Shown here piece by piece: positions 25,445 through 37,830 of a stretch of DNA of 64,000 bases. Origin of the DNA: Henckelia pumila. Lineage: Eukaryota; Streptophyta; Magnoliopsida; Lamiales; Gesneriaceae. Below the pieces are notes generated by a model. That model did not search any database. It was not told where the DNA came from and saw only the letters and a list, made by a program, of their open reading frames with translations. The stretch lies in NCBI RefSeq assembly GCF_033568475.1, contig NC_133123.1, positions 137,724,242 to 137,788,241 of the forward strand, given 5' to 3'. The position numbers and the translations under genes were made by a program. Positions within the stretch are counted from its first letter, which is position 1. Each line of letters begins with the position of its first letter.

Positions 25445-27251
25445 ATGGACGGTCAGATGAGCCTGGCGAATCTTACTAGGACCAATTCTTCACTCCTCCG
25501 GTCCTCCCCCACCGTCAGATCTTCGATTCAGAGTTTATCTTCGGTTAACGAGATAATATCTGATCAGGAAGAAGATACGGTAGACCTCGAGGAGCAGAAG
25601 CCGCACAAGAGAAGCGGTGCGATGGTTCGATCCGGTTTTCCGCGTTCGGGGCCGGTTCTCTCGATTCTTTTGCTCTCTGTTTGCACCCTTTTCGCCTTTT
25701 TCCATAGGGGTGACGTACCCACTTCGGAGAATTTACTTTTTGCCTTGATTTTCGTGGCCGTTTTACTGTTCTTTGTCTCCAGAAACAGAGCATTAGTTAA
25801 CAAAAAACTCAACTTTTGCAAGCAGTTGTGCGACGAATGTGCTCAAAGATACGGATTTTCCTGCTTTTCCTTCAAGAATCAGGCAAAACCGGTGCAATGG
25901 TTCATCGGGGACTCGAACATTAGCCAATTTAACAGGAAGAAGCTTAGCAAAAACAAAAATCAGGGTAGTATTGGAAAGATTGTGAGAGAAGGGGTGGAGT
26001 TTTACAGTAATGGAGATTTTTACGAAGGGGAGTTTCACAAGGGCAGGTGCAATGGGAGTGGAGTGTATAATTACTTTGTGAATGGTCGGTATGAAGGGGA
26101 TTGGATTGATGGAAAGTATGATGGTTACGGGATAGAGAGTTGGGCAAGAGGGAGTAGATTTAGAGGGCAGTACAGGCAAGGATTAAGGAATGGGTATGGG
26201 GCTTACAAATTCTACACTGGGGATACATATTCTGGAGAGTGGTGTAATGGGCAGAGTCATGGGGTAGGAGTGCAGACTTGTGCTGATGGGAGCTGTTTTA
26301 TTGGGGAATTTAAGTGCGGAGTTAAACATGGCCTTGGTTGTTACCATTTCAGGTGATTATTAGATTTTTCTTGGATTCATTAATGTCTTTGTGTCTCTGT
26401 GTGTGGTGGGGTTTGGATATCAGGATTTGATCTATTGTGTTTCTTGAATTTGGGTACTATGAGATCAAGATGGAATCTTTTATTAATTTGAAAATTGTTC
26501 TTCATTAAGATCCTAGAAGTTATGATCAAATTTTTTTGTATCTATTCATGTTAAGGATCGTATGATGGTTCGGAATTGTCGTTGGATGGCTTTCTTTTTT
26601 GTGTTACAAAGTTCACCTTTGTAGGAATGTTGTATCATAGCTTAGGATCAACGATCTTCGATGCATCGATTAAGGAATTGCATCTCTTGTCCGGTCGCTA
26701 GATGAGTTGGGCAAATATCATCTCACAACAATTTGATTGTGCTGTAGGAATGAAGATAGATATGCTGGTGAGTATTTTGGAGACAAAGTTCATGGTTTTG
26801 GCGTATATAACTTTGCAAATGGTCACTGTTACGAGGGATCTTGGCACGAGGGGCGTAAGCAAGGTTATGGCATGTATACTTTTCGAAATGGAGACACCAA
26901 GTGCGGTGAATGGGACAATGGCAATCTTACAAGGCCTCTTCCCCATATAAACCACTCAGTTCTTCGAGCCGTTGAGGTAACATCATCGACATATATACCT
27001 TGAAAAATCGAACTCACTGTCATCAACCCTTTAAAAGAACACTCCAAATCTTGGTAGTCCTCTCATTTCTGCTGGTGCATATTTTGCAGGCTGCAAGAAA
27101 AACAGCAAGAAATGCGATTCACATACATCGAGTAGACGAACAAGTAAACAAGGCCGTGATAGCTGCGAACCGTGCTGCCACAGCCGCGAGGGTTGCTGCC
27201 GTGAAAGCCGTCCAGAATAGGATCCATGGAAAATTTTGCGATACTAGCTAG
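25445..27251 (+). CDS. Membrane-anchored MORN-repeat protein (three exons)
   Basis: Exons 25445-26352, 26748-26976 and 27090-27251 join in frame (introns GT-AG, 395 and 113 bp) to give 432 residues. Residues about 69-84 and 93-111 are hydrophobic and probably form one or two membrane segments. From residue about 181 seven full MORN motifs follow (for example YEGEFHKGRCNGSGVYNY and YEGSWHEGRKQGYGMYTF) plus a partial eighth; the sixth spans the first splice junction (CYHF/R-NEDRYAGEYF). The C-terminus is a basic, Ala/Arg-rich helix. MORN repeats bind phospholipid membranes or act as protein scaffolds. Close plant relatives are the Arabidopsis proteins annotated as SET7/9-like or MORN-motif proteins (the At1g21920/At1g77660 group), though no SET domain is present here, so methyltransferase naming would be misleading. 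The function in the cell remains inferred. Confidence 0.88.
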
Positions 27252-29814
27252 CTAACACTTAAAACTGGAATTGTAGGCAACTGTAAATGTACTAATTCCC
27301 AGAAACAAATGAAGCAAACTGATGCTTGAGCCCAGCTTAACCATGCTGTAACCTGTACATAGATCTATGTATACATTAATGGAAGATCATAAACTTTCAG
27401 CAGGCAAACATCTTTTTGTTCCAGTACATTTCTTTAACATGCATGTTTTTTTAAAAAAAAAAAATCCTGGGGGCATTGAATCGATGGATTCAATTATTAT
27501 GTTATGTACTTTACTATATAATCAGCATCTTCTTATCTTGATTTTAGTGCTATGATCTGGTCAATATCATACGCTTCGAGAAGCAGCAAACATTTTATAA
27601 TGGGCATTAGGTGATGGCGTGACTCAAAATTAACAAATTTAGAAAAACATACATGTTCTTCATAAATTTAATTCTTTTGATGAAATAAAGATAAGTATGG
27701 TGCTCGTTTTTTTCGGCGTAATCGTGTCTACAACTTCTAAAAAAATACTGATTATAGATTTTTTCTTCGCGTATCAATAACAATATCAATTTAAATTGCT
27801 ACAATCTCCTGCCTATTCGTTTTCCTTGGAAAACAAATAAATATGTTGTGGTTGTGTGTTCCCTCATACACGATGTTGTGTTAGATAGATTTGTCATACG
27901 TGCAACTTGGGAGATCCTCACTATACAACTTGCTCCATACCCACCCCACTATATACATATGTAACAAATTTGAGTAAAAATAAGTTATTTTTTTGAGATA
28001 ATATTATAGTAATAGTCATAAATATATAATTAACTAGCAAATTCGTATGCATTTCAATTGGGGTCTATTTAATTCAAAAGCCTTAAATGAACGAAACTCA
28101 TCCCATGATTGACGAGTACAAATGTACGTGACCAGTCGAAATGAATTTTCAAGCAATATAGTACAGTCATGTGGCATTTAATCTTAAATTTGGATGATAA
28201 ATAATTAACCATGCATTTTTTTTCTTTTTTTTTTGTGGAGGCACAAGTTGTGTTGGTGGTGGGGTTTCTTGGTGAAATATCTGCAACATGCATGCTATTT
28301 TTTTATCCACCATTAATATTCACGAAAACACGTAATGCATATGTAAAACATATTTAATTACATCATATATTCATATCTATGCTTCAATTTTAATAACGCC
28401 TCTTTCTTTCCACGTTTTACTACTTAATTTAATAAGTAAATATATTTTTAAAAAAACAATTCAAACTTGAGGGGAAGATTTTTGAAGGGGGGAAAGTAAT
28501 TAGTCGCGAAAAAAGGCAAAAACTTTTGCTTCTTTCAAATTTTATAATCAAAGCCTGTAGAGATTCTTGTTCCTTTCTTTCGTTTTGCTTTTCATGTACA
28601 TCCAACTACTCCCACATGACATCCATCTTCATTCCTAGCTAGCCATTATTAAAGCCTTGGTTAATGAGATTTTATTGATATTTTTTTATTTACAGAATTA
28701 ATTATGTTCTTTTGTTTGATTACTAATGGATCTATTTGGCTAAAAAGCTTGTTTAGTCAAAAGCATGAAAGTGTTATTTGTATCGATTATCGCAAAAGGT
28801 CAAGGATTTCAAAATGCATATATGTCACGCTTTCGAATAGAATAGAATGAATGTAAAAATAATATACCAAATTCACTCTAAATTTCATATAATTTGGTTA
28901 CTTGTCACATGATTAACGTATAACAGTGGGATGTGGTAGCACGATCATAATTAATGATGAAACAATTAAAAATTCACTCAAAATAATTAATTTTTTTATA
29001 CTTATTTGAGTCCCCTACTTACCTAATAAGTAAACCGATAAAGTTAAACACTCAGATCCAGCAAAGGATCACAGTGTAGCATGTAAATTATACAGATTGC
29101 AGTGGCAAAAATTAGTTCATTATATAACTTTCGAATGTCTTGTAGCTAGCATGTTTTTATTTATTTTTTGTTCTGGTGAATAGGGGTGCTTTAATTTCTA
29201 TTTTATATTTCTGGGATTCTGTAAAAATTTTTGATTCTCTAATCTAGTCTATATATCTAAAGATAGCTCTTGATGTCTCTCTTTATTTCTTGATTAATAT
29301 ATTTACACACATAATTATACGACTCAAGTTCTCAAGAAAACTATATGTGGTGAGAATTATTGGACGTAAATGGCGTTTAATTCAAAAAAAATTAAAAAAA
29401 ATTAGTAACATTTTCCTGCAGTGGCGAGAAGGTTATAGAAACTCCTATCATTAATTAATTCATAAATAAATAAAATCAATGTCAAAGATAATATTGCATG
29501 GATCCGTTCTTCAAATCTTTTACATTAAATTGTGTGTATGATTGTGGGGGAAGACATAATCAATGCGATATGGATTGAATATTTGTTATGGAATATGAAA
29601 TTGGCGGTTCCACCCTTCACCACCAGTCATTTATCGGCGAAATCAAGATTCAAGAAACATATATTGTTCAAAGAATATTATTTACAACTACTTATTTATT
29701 ATTTCATGGCAGTCTCATATTGCAATTTGAAAATGTTATACTAAATTTTTGAATAAGTCAGCAATGATGTCATTTTCTTTTCTTTTTTTAAAATTTTTTT
29801 TTTTGGCTCAAATG
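27252..29814. other. Intergenic region downstream of the MORN gene
   Basis: The first about 200 bases are the likely 3' UTR. The rest is AT-rich with no supported gene, terminal repeat or RNA gene recognised. Confidence 0.6.
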
Positions 29815-30026
29815 GGTTATATATATCTTGTCATTTTATTTATTGGAACAAAATTTTAAATAAAACTAAAAGCGAGAATGCGTGTATTTTTCTTTTATTC
29901 CCAAAACAACAGTACCTATTGGTTATATATATCTTGTCATTTTATTTATTGGAACAAAATTTTAAATAAAACTAAAAGCGAGAATGCGTGTATTTTTCTT
30001 TTATTCCCAAAACAACAGTACCTATT
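29815..30026. repeat. Exact 106-bp tandem duplication
   Basis: 29815-29920 and 29921-30026 are identical base for base, both beginning GGTTATATATATCTTG and ending AGTACCTATT. The absence of any difference indicates a recent event or an assembly artefact. No coding content. Confidence 0.95.
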
Positions 30027-33000
30027 AACAACAATAACAATAAAAAACGAAAAAATATAATATTTGAATTGTTGTATGATTTAAATAATTTGAATTATAC
30101 AATTATACGGGATTATATATAACGTGTGATAAAACGAAAAGTTAAGGTGTTGAATTATGAACGTGGTAAGTCACCTAATTCAGTCTAATTCGTTGACTTT
30201 GGTTGCCAGTGTCGTTCTAATGGAGAGTTATTAATATAAAGAAATGGTCGCACAATCGCCTTCCTAAGTTCTTCCCACCTTCCTACATAAATCACAAAAT
30301 CATTTTAGTCTATACAATCATGTTCTTTTGAATATCTGCTTTGACTTTCTACATAGCTTTTGTGGTCACCTATTTGATGGATCTCGTGAAGAAAATTTAT
30401 ACACAATTTTGTTTAAGATATGGGTTTGATTCCATCAAATTACACTCAATCATTTACATATAATTTTAAATTAATTTGCGTTTGAATTTGAGATAATATT
30501 CGAAATAATGACTTGAAATGACTCAATGTTGGAATGAATTTGAAACTCACTAGAATGACTGGAAAACAAATCATTATGTTAAAATACATTTAGAACCAAA
30601 TACAACTTTAAGTTTAATATCTTGTTATCAAATTGAGAAATCATCCAAGGAAGTTATGTATTTGGAATTCAATCTATGTTAATGTAGTGTTTGAAAGAGC
30701 TTTTGAGAAGCACTTCTCAGATTTTATTTTCTCACAAAATTTCACGAAATTTTAACATTTTATGAAGGAAAAGCCGATAAATGCTTTCTAAAAGCTCTCT
30801 TAAACACTACATAAATCAATTTGAAATTGAAACCACACCTCCAATCCGAAATTTTGAAATAGGTGCTTATTAATTAAAACCAGCCACCCTAGCTAGTTGT
30901 TACAATGTAAATGGCCTAAAAATTGAATGGGATTTAGGGCAGTTGAGTAGAGTTTCAAAATGTGATAAAATTTTCAAACCATTTGGTGAAAATTATTAAA
31001 GGGCTATAACATACATCTTCTAACTGCACAACCATATGAATGTCATGGTCCTATGGATCCATATAATAATTGACTTTGAATATCATCCATTTAACTTCCT
31101 ATGTTGCGATGCCATAATATACATCATTGACCAAATCTTTTTTTCATTATGTTATTCTACTTTTTATGTCTGTTTGGATCTATGGATTCGTGTTCAAACT
31201 TGAAAGGGATGAATTTCGAATGATCTATTTCGAGTGTATCCAAAATCCATTATAATACTAGATATTCATACATATAATAGTTGTAGAAAATTTAGGAATT
31301 CAACTTACAGTTCAATCCAAACTTCATCATAGTTAGAACTCTTTTTTTTGGAAATAAATAAAAAAATGAAAGCTCTCACACAAAAATTATCGTATTCATA
31401 GTTATTTAGGTAATTTTCTGTAAAGAAAGCCCAACACAATATCTTAACTGGGCCATGAAACCAAGAAATTTTTTTGTTTTCGAATGAAGCCCATAAACAT
31501 GAAACCATTTAAATTATCGGTGTCAGCGGAGCTACAACTTAAAAAGTAATTGAATATTAGTTGATATTTATATCAATTATTACTACGTGCTATTATACAT
31601 GTTAATTACATTAATGGGAGTTGGTTTAAACATACGTAGGAAAAATATGTGCACGTAAAAAGATGTCAAGTGTTTCAAAATAAATAAAAGGAAATAAATA
31701 TTGATGAGGGTGGCATTCAGTCTAATTTTAGTGGATTTTTTTTTAAGGAAAAATGATTTTTCTGGTCCACTAAATTTTTAAAATTTGGTATTGATATGTT
31801 AATTTTTTTATTTTTGATTATTTTGATCAAATTTCTTATTTAACATCCGTAAATACAGATATGGCATCGAAAATTATTGCTTGTTAATAACGTTAGCAAT
31901 TACACAAAAAAACTAACCGAAAATTGAAAGTTAGTGTATCAACACCAAATTTCGACAACTTAATGAACCAATACCAAAATTTGAACAAGTTGATGAACCA
32001 AAACATTTATTTTTTTAATATGAAAGTAATTATACATGATATAATTTATATATATATTAAAAAAAAGTGTGTAAAAATTTGAAATTAATATACCGGTGCA
32101 AAACGCCATGTTCACTGAATTGATGGGCCAAAATCTTGTGTAGGTCCAGTAATAAATTGGGTGCAGCCCGGTATTTTTCTTGTATTGTTTGGACAAAATT
32201 CGACTAGCATTTAATAAGGAAATAATTTAATATCCGCAACTCGTGGGCATGCCCCACAGTTTTTGTTTTGAAAAGACCATGTACAATGTAGCAAAAGCTC
32301 TTTATATTTAGTTCAAAGTTTTCGACAATTCTAGAAAAAAAAAATATTATCATATAATAGTTTAATCTATTATATTGTAAAATTTTCAAAATATCTTAAA
32401 CATCTAACATTCATATTTATCAAATAAAAATTTGCATCATCCGACACACGATAAAATAAAATAATATTAATGATGCAATTTTATCTCCCAGAATCGTTTT
32501 CTTTTAAAAAAATTTCAAAATGTTATTTTTTTTCCATAGAAGAAAAATGAAACCGAGCATCGTCTTTTTTTTAAAAAAATGACTACTAAATAAAGCTTGA
32601 TTTAATGAAGCCACCTCTCGAATTGCTAAGTAATCAAACACGAGTATGGCGTAATACTTAATTGGAAGATATTTCAAAAATACGATAAGCAAGCCCAAAT
32701 AAGATAAGAAAGCCTATAATCGCTAATAGTTTTGTGGAAAATTAGCTTATTTATAGCTGAATATTTTAAAATGTAGTCTATTTCACTAAAAAATGATCGT
32801 ACGTAATTAATACTTTCTAATTTTTTCTCCATCTGCTAGATGGATTTTACAGATTAATGAGTTGATAAGAATGATTTGATAGGATGGATATTTAACGATA
32901 TTCAATCAATGTTTTATTACAATATTCCGCATTAAAATTATTCATAAAGTACACCCTGAATACGTGTGAGGTGAAAAAAACCATAAAACCAAAAACAAAA

Positions 33001-33599
33001 AATTTTGAGTATGAAAAGGGAAAGTAATAAAGTTTCGGATAATTCATTACAAATATACTTATTCTTTTTTTTTTCTTATATATTTTTTTTTATCATTAGA
33101 GAAATACAAAACAAATATACTCGCGTTCATATATAGTTACGTTTTTTAGTTCGATCGAAGTAGAAGATTGTTGCAATTGGGCCTGAAACTCAAACCTTGT
33201 CTCATGATTGAGACCTTGGCAAGTACTAATAAACTACATGTCATCCACGAGTGTTCATTGATGTTCAACTATTGTTAAAAAACAAAAACTAATAAGTATA
33301 GAATAAATATTTTTCCCCGTACTAAATGATACGCGTACATAATAATGGGAATAATTCACATGGTAGGGAGGCAAAAATATTATGTTTCCCTCAAGTGAAA
33401 CCCTACGAATTATACTACAAAACAACTTGCTCAAAAAAAAAAACACATAAAATTGTTATTATCAATGACTCAATATTGTCAGTTGTGTCTTCAAGAAATA
33501 AATCGAAGACCACCAAAAAAAATAAATAATATTATCACGATATATATAATATTTATAAATATAAATAAAATGGAAATGAAGAATTAGCTTGAAATGTGA
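30027..33599. other. Intergenic region, no gene seen
   Basis: AT-rich sequence containing one MITE (30683-30811). Other short open frames are AT-driven. Sequence around 31740-32170 has TTTGGTATTGATATGTTAA and related inverted words and may be a decayed repeat, but no termini could be fixed. Confidence 0.55.
30683..30811. mobile_element. Tourist-like MITE, copy 1 (129 bp)
   Basis: The terminal inverted repeats (about 30 bases, imperfect) start TGTAGTGTTTGAAAGAGC and match the reverse complement of ...AGCTCTCTTAAACACTACA. TAA flanks both sides (30680-30682 and 30812-30814), the target duplication of PIF/Harbinger elements. A related copy lies at 35318-35440. Confidence 0.75.
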
Positions 33600-34307
33600 T
33601 CACATATAGCTCCACAAACGGATATCGCTATCCTCGTAAGTATCTTCCGCCATCATGAAAGGATCAAAGAAGACCCCATTTATCATGTCATTGTACTTTG
33701 GAGAATCAAAGTTATACCACGACGCCATATTATAATCACCAACATGGGAATCATCCATTGAAATATGATCATCTTCGTCCATAATCTGAAGCTCGCAATA
33801 ATTAGGAGAATGTGAAAGAGATGGCGATGAATTCGAAGCAAACGACCACGAATTACTACTAGTAGTAGTAGCAGCAGTAACAGTAGTATCAGACGAAAAG
33901 CTTAGATTTCTCGGGTTTTCTAGGAACATGGTGTCGTGTGATGCTTTTGGTGGTTTAGGGACGGCGTCGTTCGCGGCGGCGGCGGCGGCGGCGACTCGTT
34001 GGATGGATTTGGGAGACATGATTACGTTATCGGGGTTGAGATTTTGTTGGTATAAATGTTTTGAGAGTGGGAAATTGAGATTGGCTGAGGAGCCCTTGAG
34101 GCATAAAAGTGCAGCATCATAAGCTCTGGCGGCGGCCTCCGGCGTCGAATAAGAGCCTAACCAGATTCTTGTCTTTTGATTCGGAGCCCTTATCTCCGAG
34201 ACAAATGATCCCCAACTCCTCATTCTCACTCCTTTGTACCTCTTCTTGCATTGGGATTTCGGGGCAGCATGATTTGTTGATGGGATCTTGTTTTCTGTCT
34301 TCACCAT
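33600..34307 (-). CDS. AP2/ERF transcription factor, ERF014-like
   Basis: The protein has 235 residues from the ATG at 34305-34307 (MVKTEN...). The frame stays open 17 codons upstream, but that extension begins at TTG, and MVKT is the usual start in ERF014-type proteins. One AP2 domain (about residues 23-80) has [24 protein letters not shown] and [22 protein letters not shown], placing it in the DREB-like group near Arabidopsis ERF014. The C-terminal part has an Ala run, a Ser/Thr-rich stretch and an acidic end ([15 protein letters not shown]), consistent with an activation region. The WG-x-W position common in this group is F here, which also occurs naturally in other ERFs. Such proteins are nuclear DNA-binding regulators of stress and defence genes; targets cannot be read from the sequence. 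No intron, as usual. Confidence 0.9.
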   Translation of the reverse strand: MVKTENKIPSTNHAAPKSQCKKRYKGVRMRSWGSFVSEIRAPNQKTRIWLGSYSTPEAAARAYDAALLCLKGSSANLNFPLSKHLYQQNLNPDNVIMSPKSIQRVAAAAAAANDAVPKPPKASHDTMFLENPRNLSFSSDTTVTAATTTSSNSWSFASNSSPSLSHSPNYCELQIMDEDDHISMDDSHVGDYNMASWYNFDSPKYNDMINGVFFDPFMMAEDTYEDSDIRLWSYM

Positions 34308-34400
34308 TCTTGGGATATATGTGTCGAAAAACCTTAGTTTTTGCGAAGGGGATTGCAAAATGCCAATGGGGAGTGAGTTTACATGGGAAGGGTTATCTGA

Positions 34401-34409
34401 TATTTATAG
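34401..34409 (-). promoter_or_regulatory. TATA box of the ERF014-like gene
   Basis: The minus strand reads CTATAAATA. It lies about 95 bases upstream of the chosen ATG, so transcription would start near 34375 and leave a leader of about 70 bases. Confidence 0.65.
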
Positions 34410-34708
34410 GGTCGATGTTAATTCGGAGTACGAATTTTTTTTTCTTCAGCTAATAATTAATTTATTATTTGAGTGAAACTTTTTTAATAATACTATATTA
34501 TTTATTCGGTATTGTATAAAAAGTAGAGTGTTTGAAATATGTATTCGAAGATAGGAATATCCTTTTGTCAAAATATGGAAATAACATGCAATGTTGGTTG
34601 ACAGACAGATATTTTCCAGTAATTTGTACGTGATGAGAATCAGATGTCTCTTACTTCACACGACAATGACTTTTCTACCCTCCATTGGTAATTTATTCCA
34701 TTTTTTGG

Positions 34709-34818
34709 GTTGTTTTGAATTGACTGTAATTCACCCGTTTTTAATGTTATTATTTTTTTTTTTCCAAAAAAAATAATAACATTACAAACGGGTGAATTAC
34801 AGTCAATTCAAAACAACA
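34709..34818. repeat. Near-perfect inverted repeat (hairpin, arms about 50 bp)
   Basis: The left arm (from 34709, GTTGTTTTGAATTGACTGTA) is the reverse complement of the right arm ending near 34818, with about one mismatch (CGTTTTTAATG against CGTTTGTAATG). The loop is under 10 bases and falls in an A/T run at about 34759-34766. No flanking target duplication was fixed. Confidence 0.9.
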
Positions 34819-35317
34819 ATAATACAAAATATTTTATTTAGCAATAATTCAAAACATTTTAACAATGATATAAAAATTAAAGAAACTTAAAAGGGTCCTT
34901 CCAAGAAGGGGAAATTTATTAATCAACTTGATCAGAGATGAAAATATAGAATAACATTAATATATATATATATATATATATATATTAATTATTGCTTCTC
35001 CGTTCAGATTCATTATAATGTTGTAAATACATAATTAATAGGAAAAATGATTCCACATTTTTTAACACAAACAAAACATTAATTAAGATGTACTTTACTT
35101 TATATATATATATATATAAAGAAAACTATACATACTAATTACTTGTACTTGACTTTGTGACATATTAATTTAACATGTAATATAAATACTTGAAAAAATT
35201 AATATCAAGTATTGAAAATATTGATCATTATAATTAAGTGTGAGGTCATTAATTAATTAATTAATGTGATCTGTTACCCACACAGTATTCAATTCTCGGA
35301 AATAATTTATCTATATA
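34819..35317. other. Intergenic AT-rich stretch
   Basis: No gene. It contains (AT)n runs at about 34959-34985 and 35101-35118. Confidence 0.6.
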
Positions 35318-35440
35318 GGTAATGTTTGAGAATGCTTTTAGAAAGCACTTCTTAGCTTTTCGTCAACAAAATTTCATAAAATTTTAAAATTTGTTAAAAA
35401 ATCTGAAAAATGCTTCTTAGAAGATCTCTCAAACACTACC
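35318..35440. mobile_element. Tourist-like MITE, copy 2 (about 123 bp)
   Basis: The ends GGTAATGTTTGAGAATGC and ...GATCTCTCAAACACTACC are inverted repeats of each other and match the copy at 30683-30811. The interior also matches (AAGCACTTCT, CACAAAATTTCA-type words). The flank is ATA on both sides. Confidence 0.7.
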
Positions 35441-35763
35441 ATAATCGATTTAATTTACTAGGTTAAATTCAACGACAACTATTGTTTATTAAAAAAAACG
35501 AGTTGTGTGAGGTCAAACATAACCTTATAACATATTCGGGCTAAACTAATTCTTATTCGTTACTATTTAGCTAGCAGTCGAAAATCTTTGGGTAAATCGA
35601 ATAAAATACTTTTTTTTTTTGAATCAATAAATACCATTTTTCAATACATCGTTTCTCTTATTCGACGCTAGCTAGCTAGCAGTCGAAAGTCTATGGGAAG
35701 ACTCGTTCAAACATGCTTGTGATTATTAGCCTTCATGTGGCAACGGGCAGTAGTTGTTAAGTT

Positions 35764-36192
35764 TAGGGGTGGGTCGGTACGGTATATCGTACCGAAAATC
35801 GGATATTGTATACTGTATCGAAAAAATCGGTATAAAATTGTTTCATACATATACTGTACCGTATATCGAATATACCGAATTTTCGGTATACCAAACTTTC
35901 GATATGGCGAAAATCTATACCGTGTACCGATACCGAATTAAAAAAAAATGGGTATATCGAAAAATTATCGGTATACCGAAAATTTTCATATATATATTTT
36001 TTAAAAAAAATTATTTTTCGGTATTTCGGTATATACCGATATACCGAAAAAAAAAATTACCATATCGATACCGATACCGAAATGATACCGTACCTAAATT
36101 TTCGGTATACCGATTTTTTCGGTAATTTTGGTAATTTTTTCGGTACAGTTTTCCGATATTTCGGTATTTCGGTATTTTTTTTTCCACCCCTA
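35764..36192. mobile_element. hAT-type MITE, copy 2 (429 bp)
   Basis: The termini TAGGGGTGG and CCACCCCTA are perfect inverted repeats. The element is flanked by an exact 8-bp duplication GTTAAGTT (35756-35763 and 36193-36200). The interior is built from repeated CGGTAT, ATACCGA and CGATAT words that are themselves palindromic, so both strands look alike. Apparent open frames across it (35735-36125) are artefacts of this composition. Confidence 0.93.
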
Positions 36193-36818
36193 GTTAAGTT
36201 AGTATGCTTAGAAAAAGGCAATGTAAGTAAATATGGTTAATTAGAGATAGACTTAGAAGCATCATAAGAACATTTAAATATAAATCCTATAATTAGTAAT
36301 AATTACATAAGAATATTATCAAATTAATTGGTCGTCCTTGTAGAAATGAAAAATATAATATATATATTTTTTGACTAATGAAAAGAGAAAACCACGTATT
36401 TAATATTGCACGATTATTGTATGAGTAACATGCTGGGTGCAGAGGAGAGATTTCCAATTTTTCAAAGGAGGCATTAATCAAAATTTTGCGCATTAATTTT
36501 TCAAGACTGAACTTGACTCAAACCCTAGAAATAACTTGGGAATAAGAATTTTAAAACAAAAATTATAATAATAATATGTTCGCACAGTAAAATTTTGAAA
36601 TTGCAACTAAGTCATTTTAGTCACATGGGGTAGCTTAGAATTAATTATAGAATTAACCTACCGTATCTTAGACTAATTAATTATAATAATCATTTACCAC
36701 TATAATTCATGAGTTGCATAAAGTCCTACGAGTCCGTACTCGCAAATTAAAAATTAACTCCTAATCCTATACGCTATGTACTCTTTTGTAAGATATAACA
36801 TTCGAATAGTAAAGTTTT
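36193..36818. other. Intergenic stretch before Copia C
   Basis: AT-rich sequence; no gene or repeat boundary recognised apart from the 8-bp duplication at its left end. Confidence 0.6.
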
Positions 36819-37778
36819 TGTTATTTAATATATGCAAACTCAAAATGCGAATATTACAGAAACAATATACTAAGAACGAAGTAAGATCGTATAACAATTC
36901 AATAGTATATTGAGCATGTAAATACTGTAAAGTATAAACAGAATGAGTAAGGAAACAGATCAGCAAACCGAGGCCTGTAACTAGTACAGTTTTCTTAAAA
37001 CAGATTCGGCCCCTCCTGAGTGTGCTTTGAGGATTACACGGACGTCTGTCTCCCAGGATACAACGGAGAAACCATGTAGAAACCTAGCACGAAGGCACTA
37101 CACCAGCGAACTGAGAATGTACCTGAACAGTATCACGACAGAGGAGGAATGCAAGAGCAGCAGCGTAGCAGAGTGCAGGAATTGCAGAGAATATGAGGGC
37201 TCGAAATTCTGCGTGTTCTGAAGGACTACATACTGCCTCTATTTATAGGGGCACACTGTCTAGGCGGACAGTCACAGGCTGGGCAGATGGAAGGCCAAAG
37301 GTTGGCAGATGAAACACCAAAAGTCTGGCATCTGAAGCATCAACAGACATCCAGCTGAAGGGTCTCATCCAGAATCTTCTCAGGGCATGTGGAAGGTTAA
37401 AAATCGAAAATAAAATAGCAAAAAGTGGCCAACACTGGGTAGGCGATTTTTCCTTGATCAGTCCGACATTCGACGCACCCAGGTCGCGCTCGTACGCTTG
37501 CACACAAGTCAAGTCTTTTCCAGTGCAAATCGGGCCCTTGATTTGCACCCCCTCCCCACCTGCGCAGGCGCGTGTGAGAGAGAGCCTCTTGACCAATCAT
37601 TCTTACACCTTCATAAAATGTAACACCATATAAACACACCTATGCCAAGTTATTTTTCCAATGTGGGATACTCATATTCCACTCTTAACCATCCACTTTA
37701 ACAAGCCCAAAGTTTAACCAATTTTTCATTCACATAATGAAAGTCCATTTAGGCATAAAGCCTAATCTAGTCCAACAA
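36819..37778 (-). mobile_element. Copia C 3' LTR (960 bp)
   Basis: On the minus strand it starts TGTTGGACTAG at 37778, right after the polypurine tract ATGTGGGGGAT, and ends ...AATAACA at 36819. It keeps a TATA box (minus CTATAAATAG, 37239-37248). It matches the 5' LTR at 42317-42922 but has three internal blocks absent there. Confidence 0.88.
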
Positions 37779-37789
37779 TCCCCCACATG
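37779..37789 (-). other. Copia C polypurine tract
   Basis: The minus strand reads ATGTGGGGGAT directly before the LTR start TGTTGGAC. Confidence 0.8.
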
Positions 37790-37830
37790 AATGAAAATTG
37801 AAAGATAAACGAAGATAGTCGTGATAAAGG

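Noticed and set aside
31740-32170. Inverted-word region resembling a MITE
   Set aside because: Termini and target duplication could not be defined.
34308-34358. 17-residue N-terminal extension of the ERF protein
   Set aside because: It begins with TTG, not ATG; the MVKT start downstream matches the family.
35735-36125. Overlapping open frames rich in Y, R and I
   Set aside because: They are translations of the palindromic interior of an hAT MITE.
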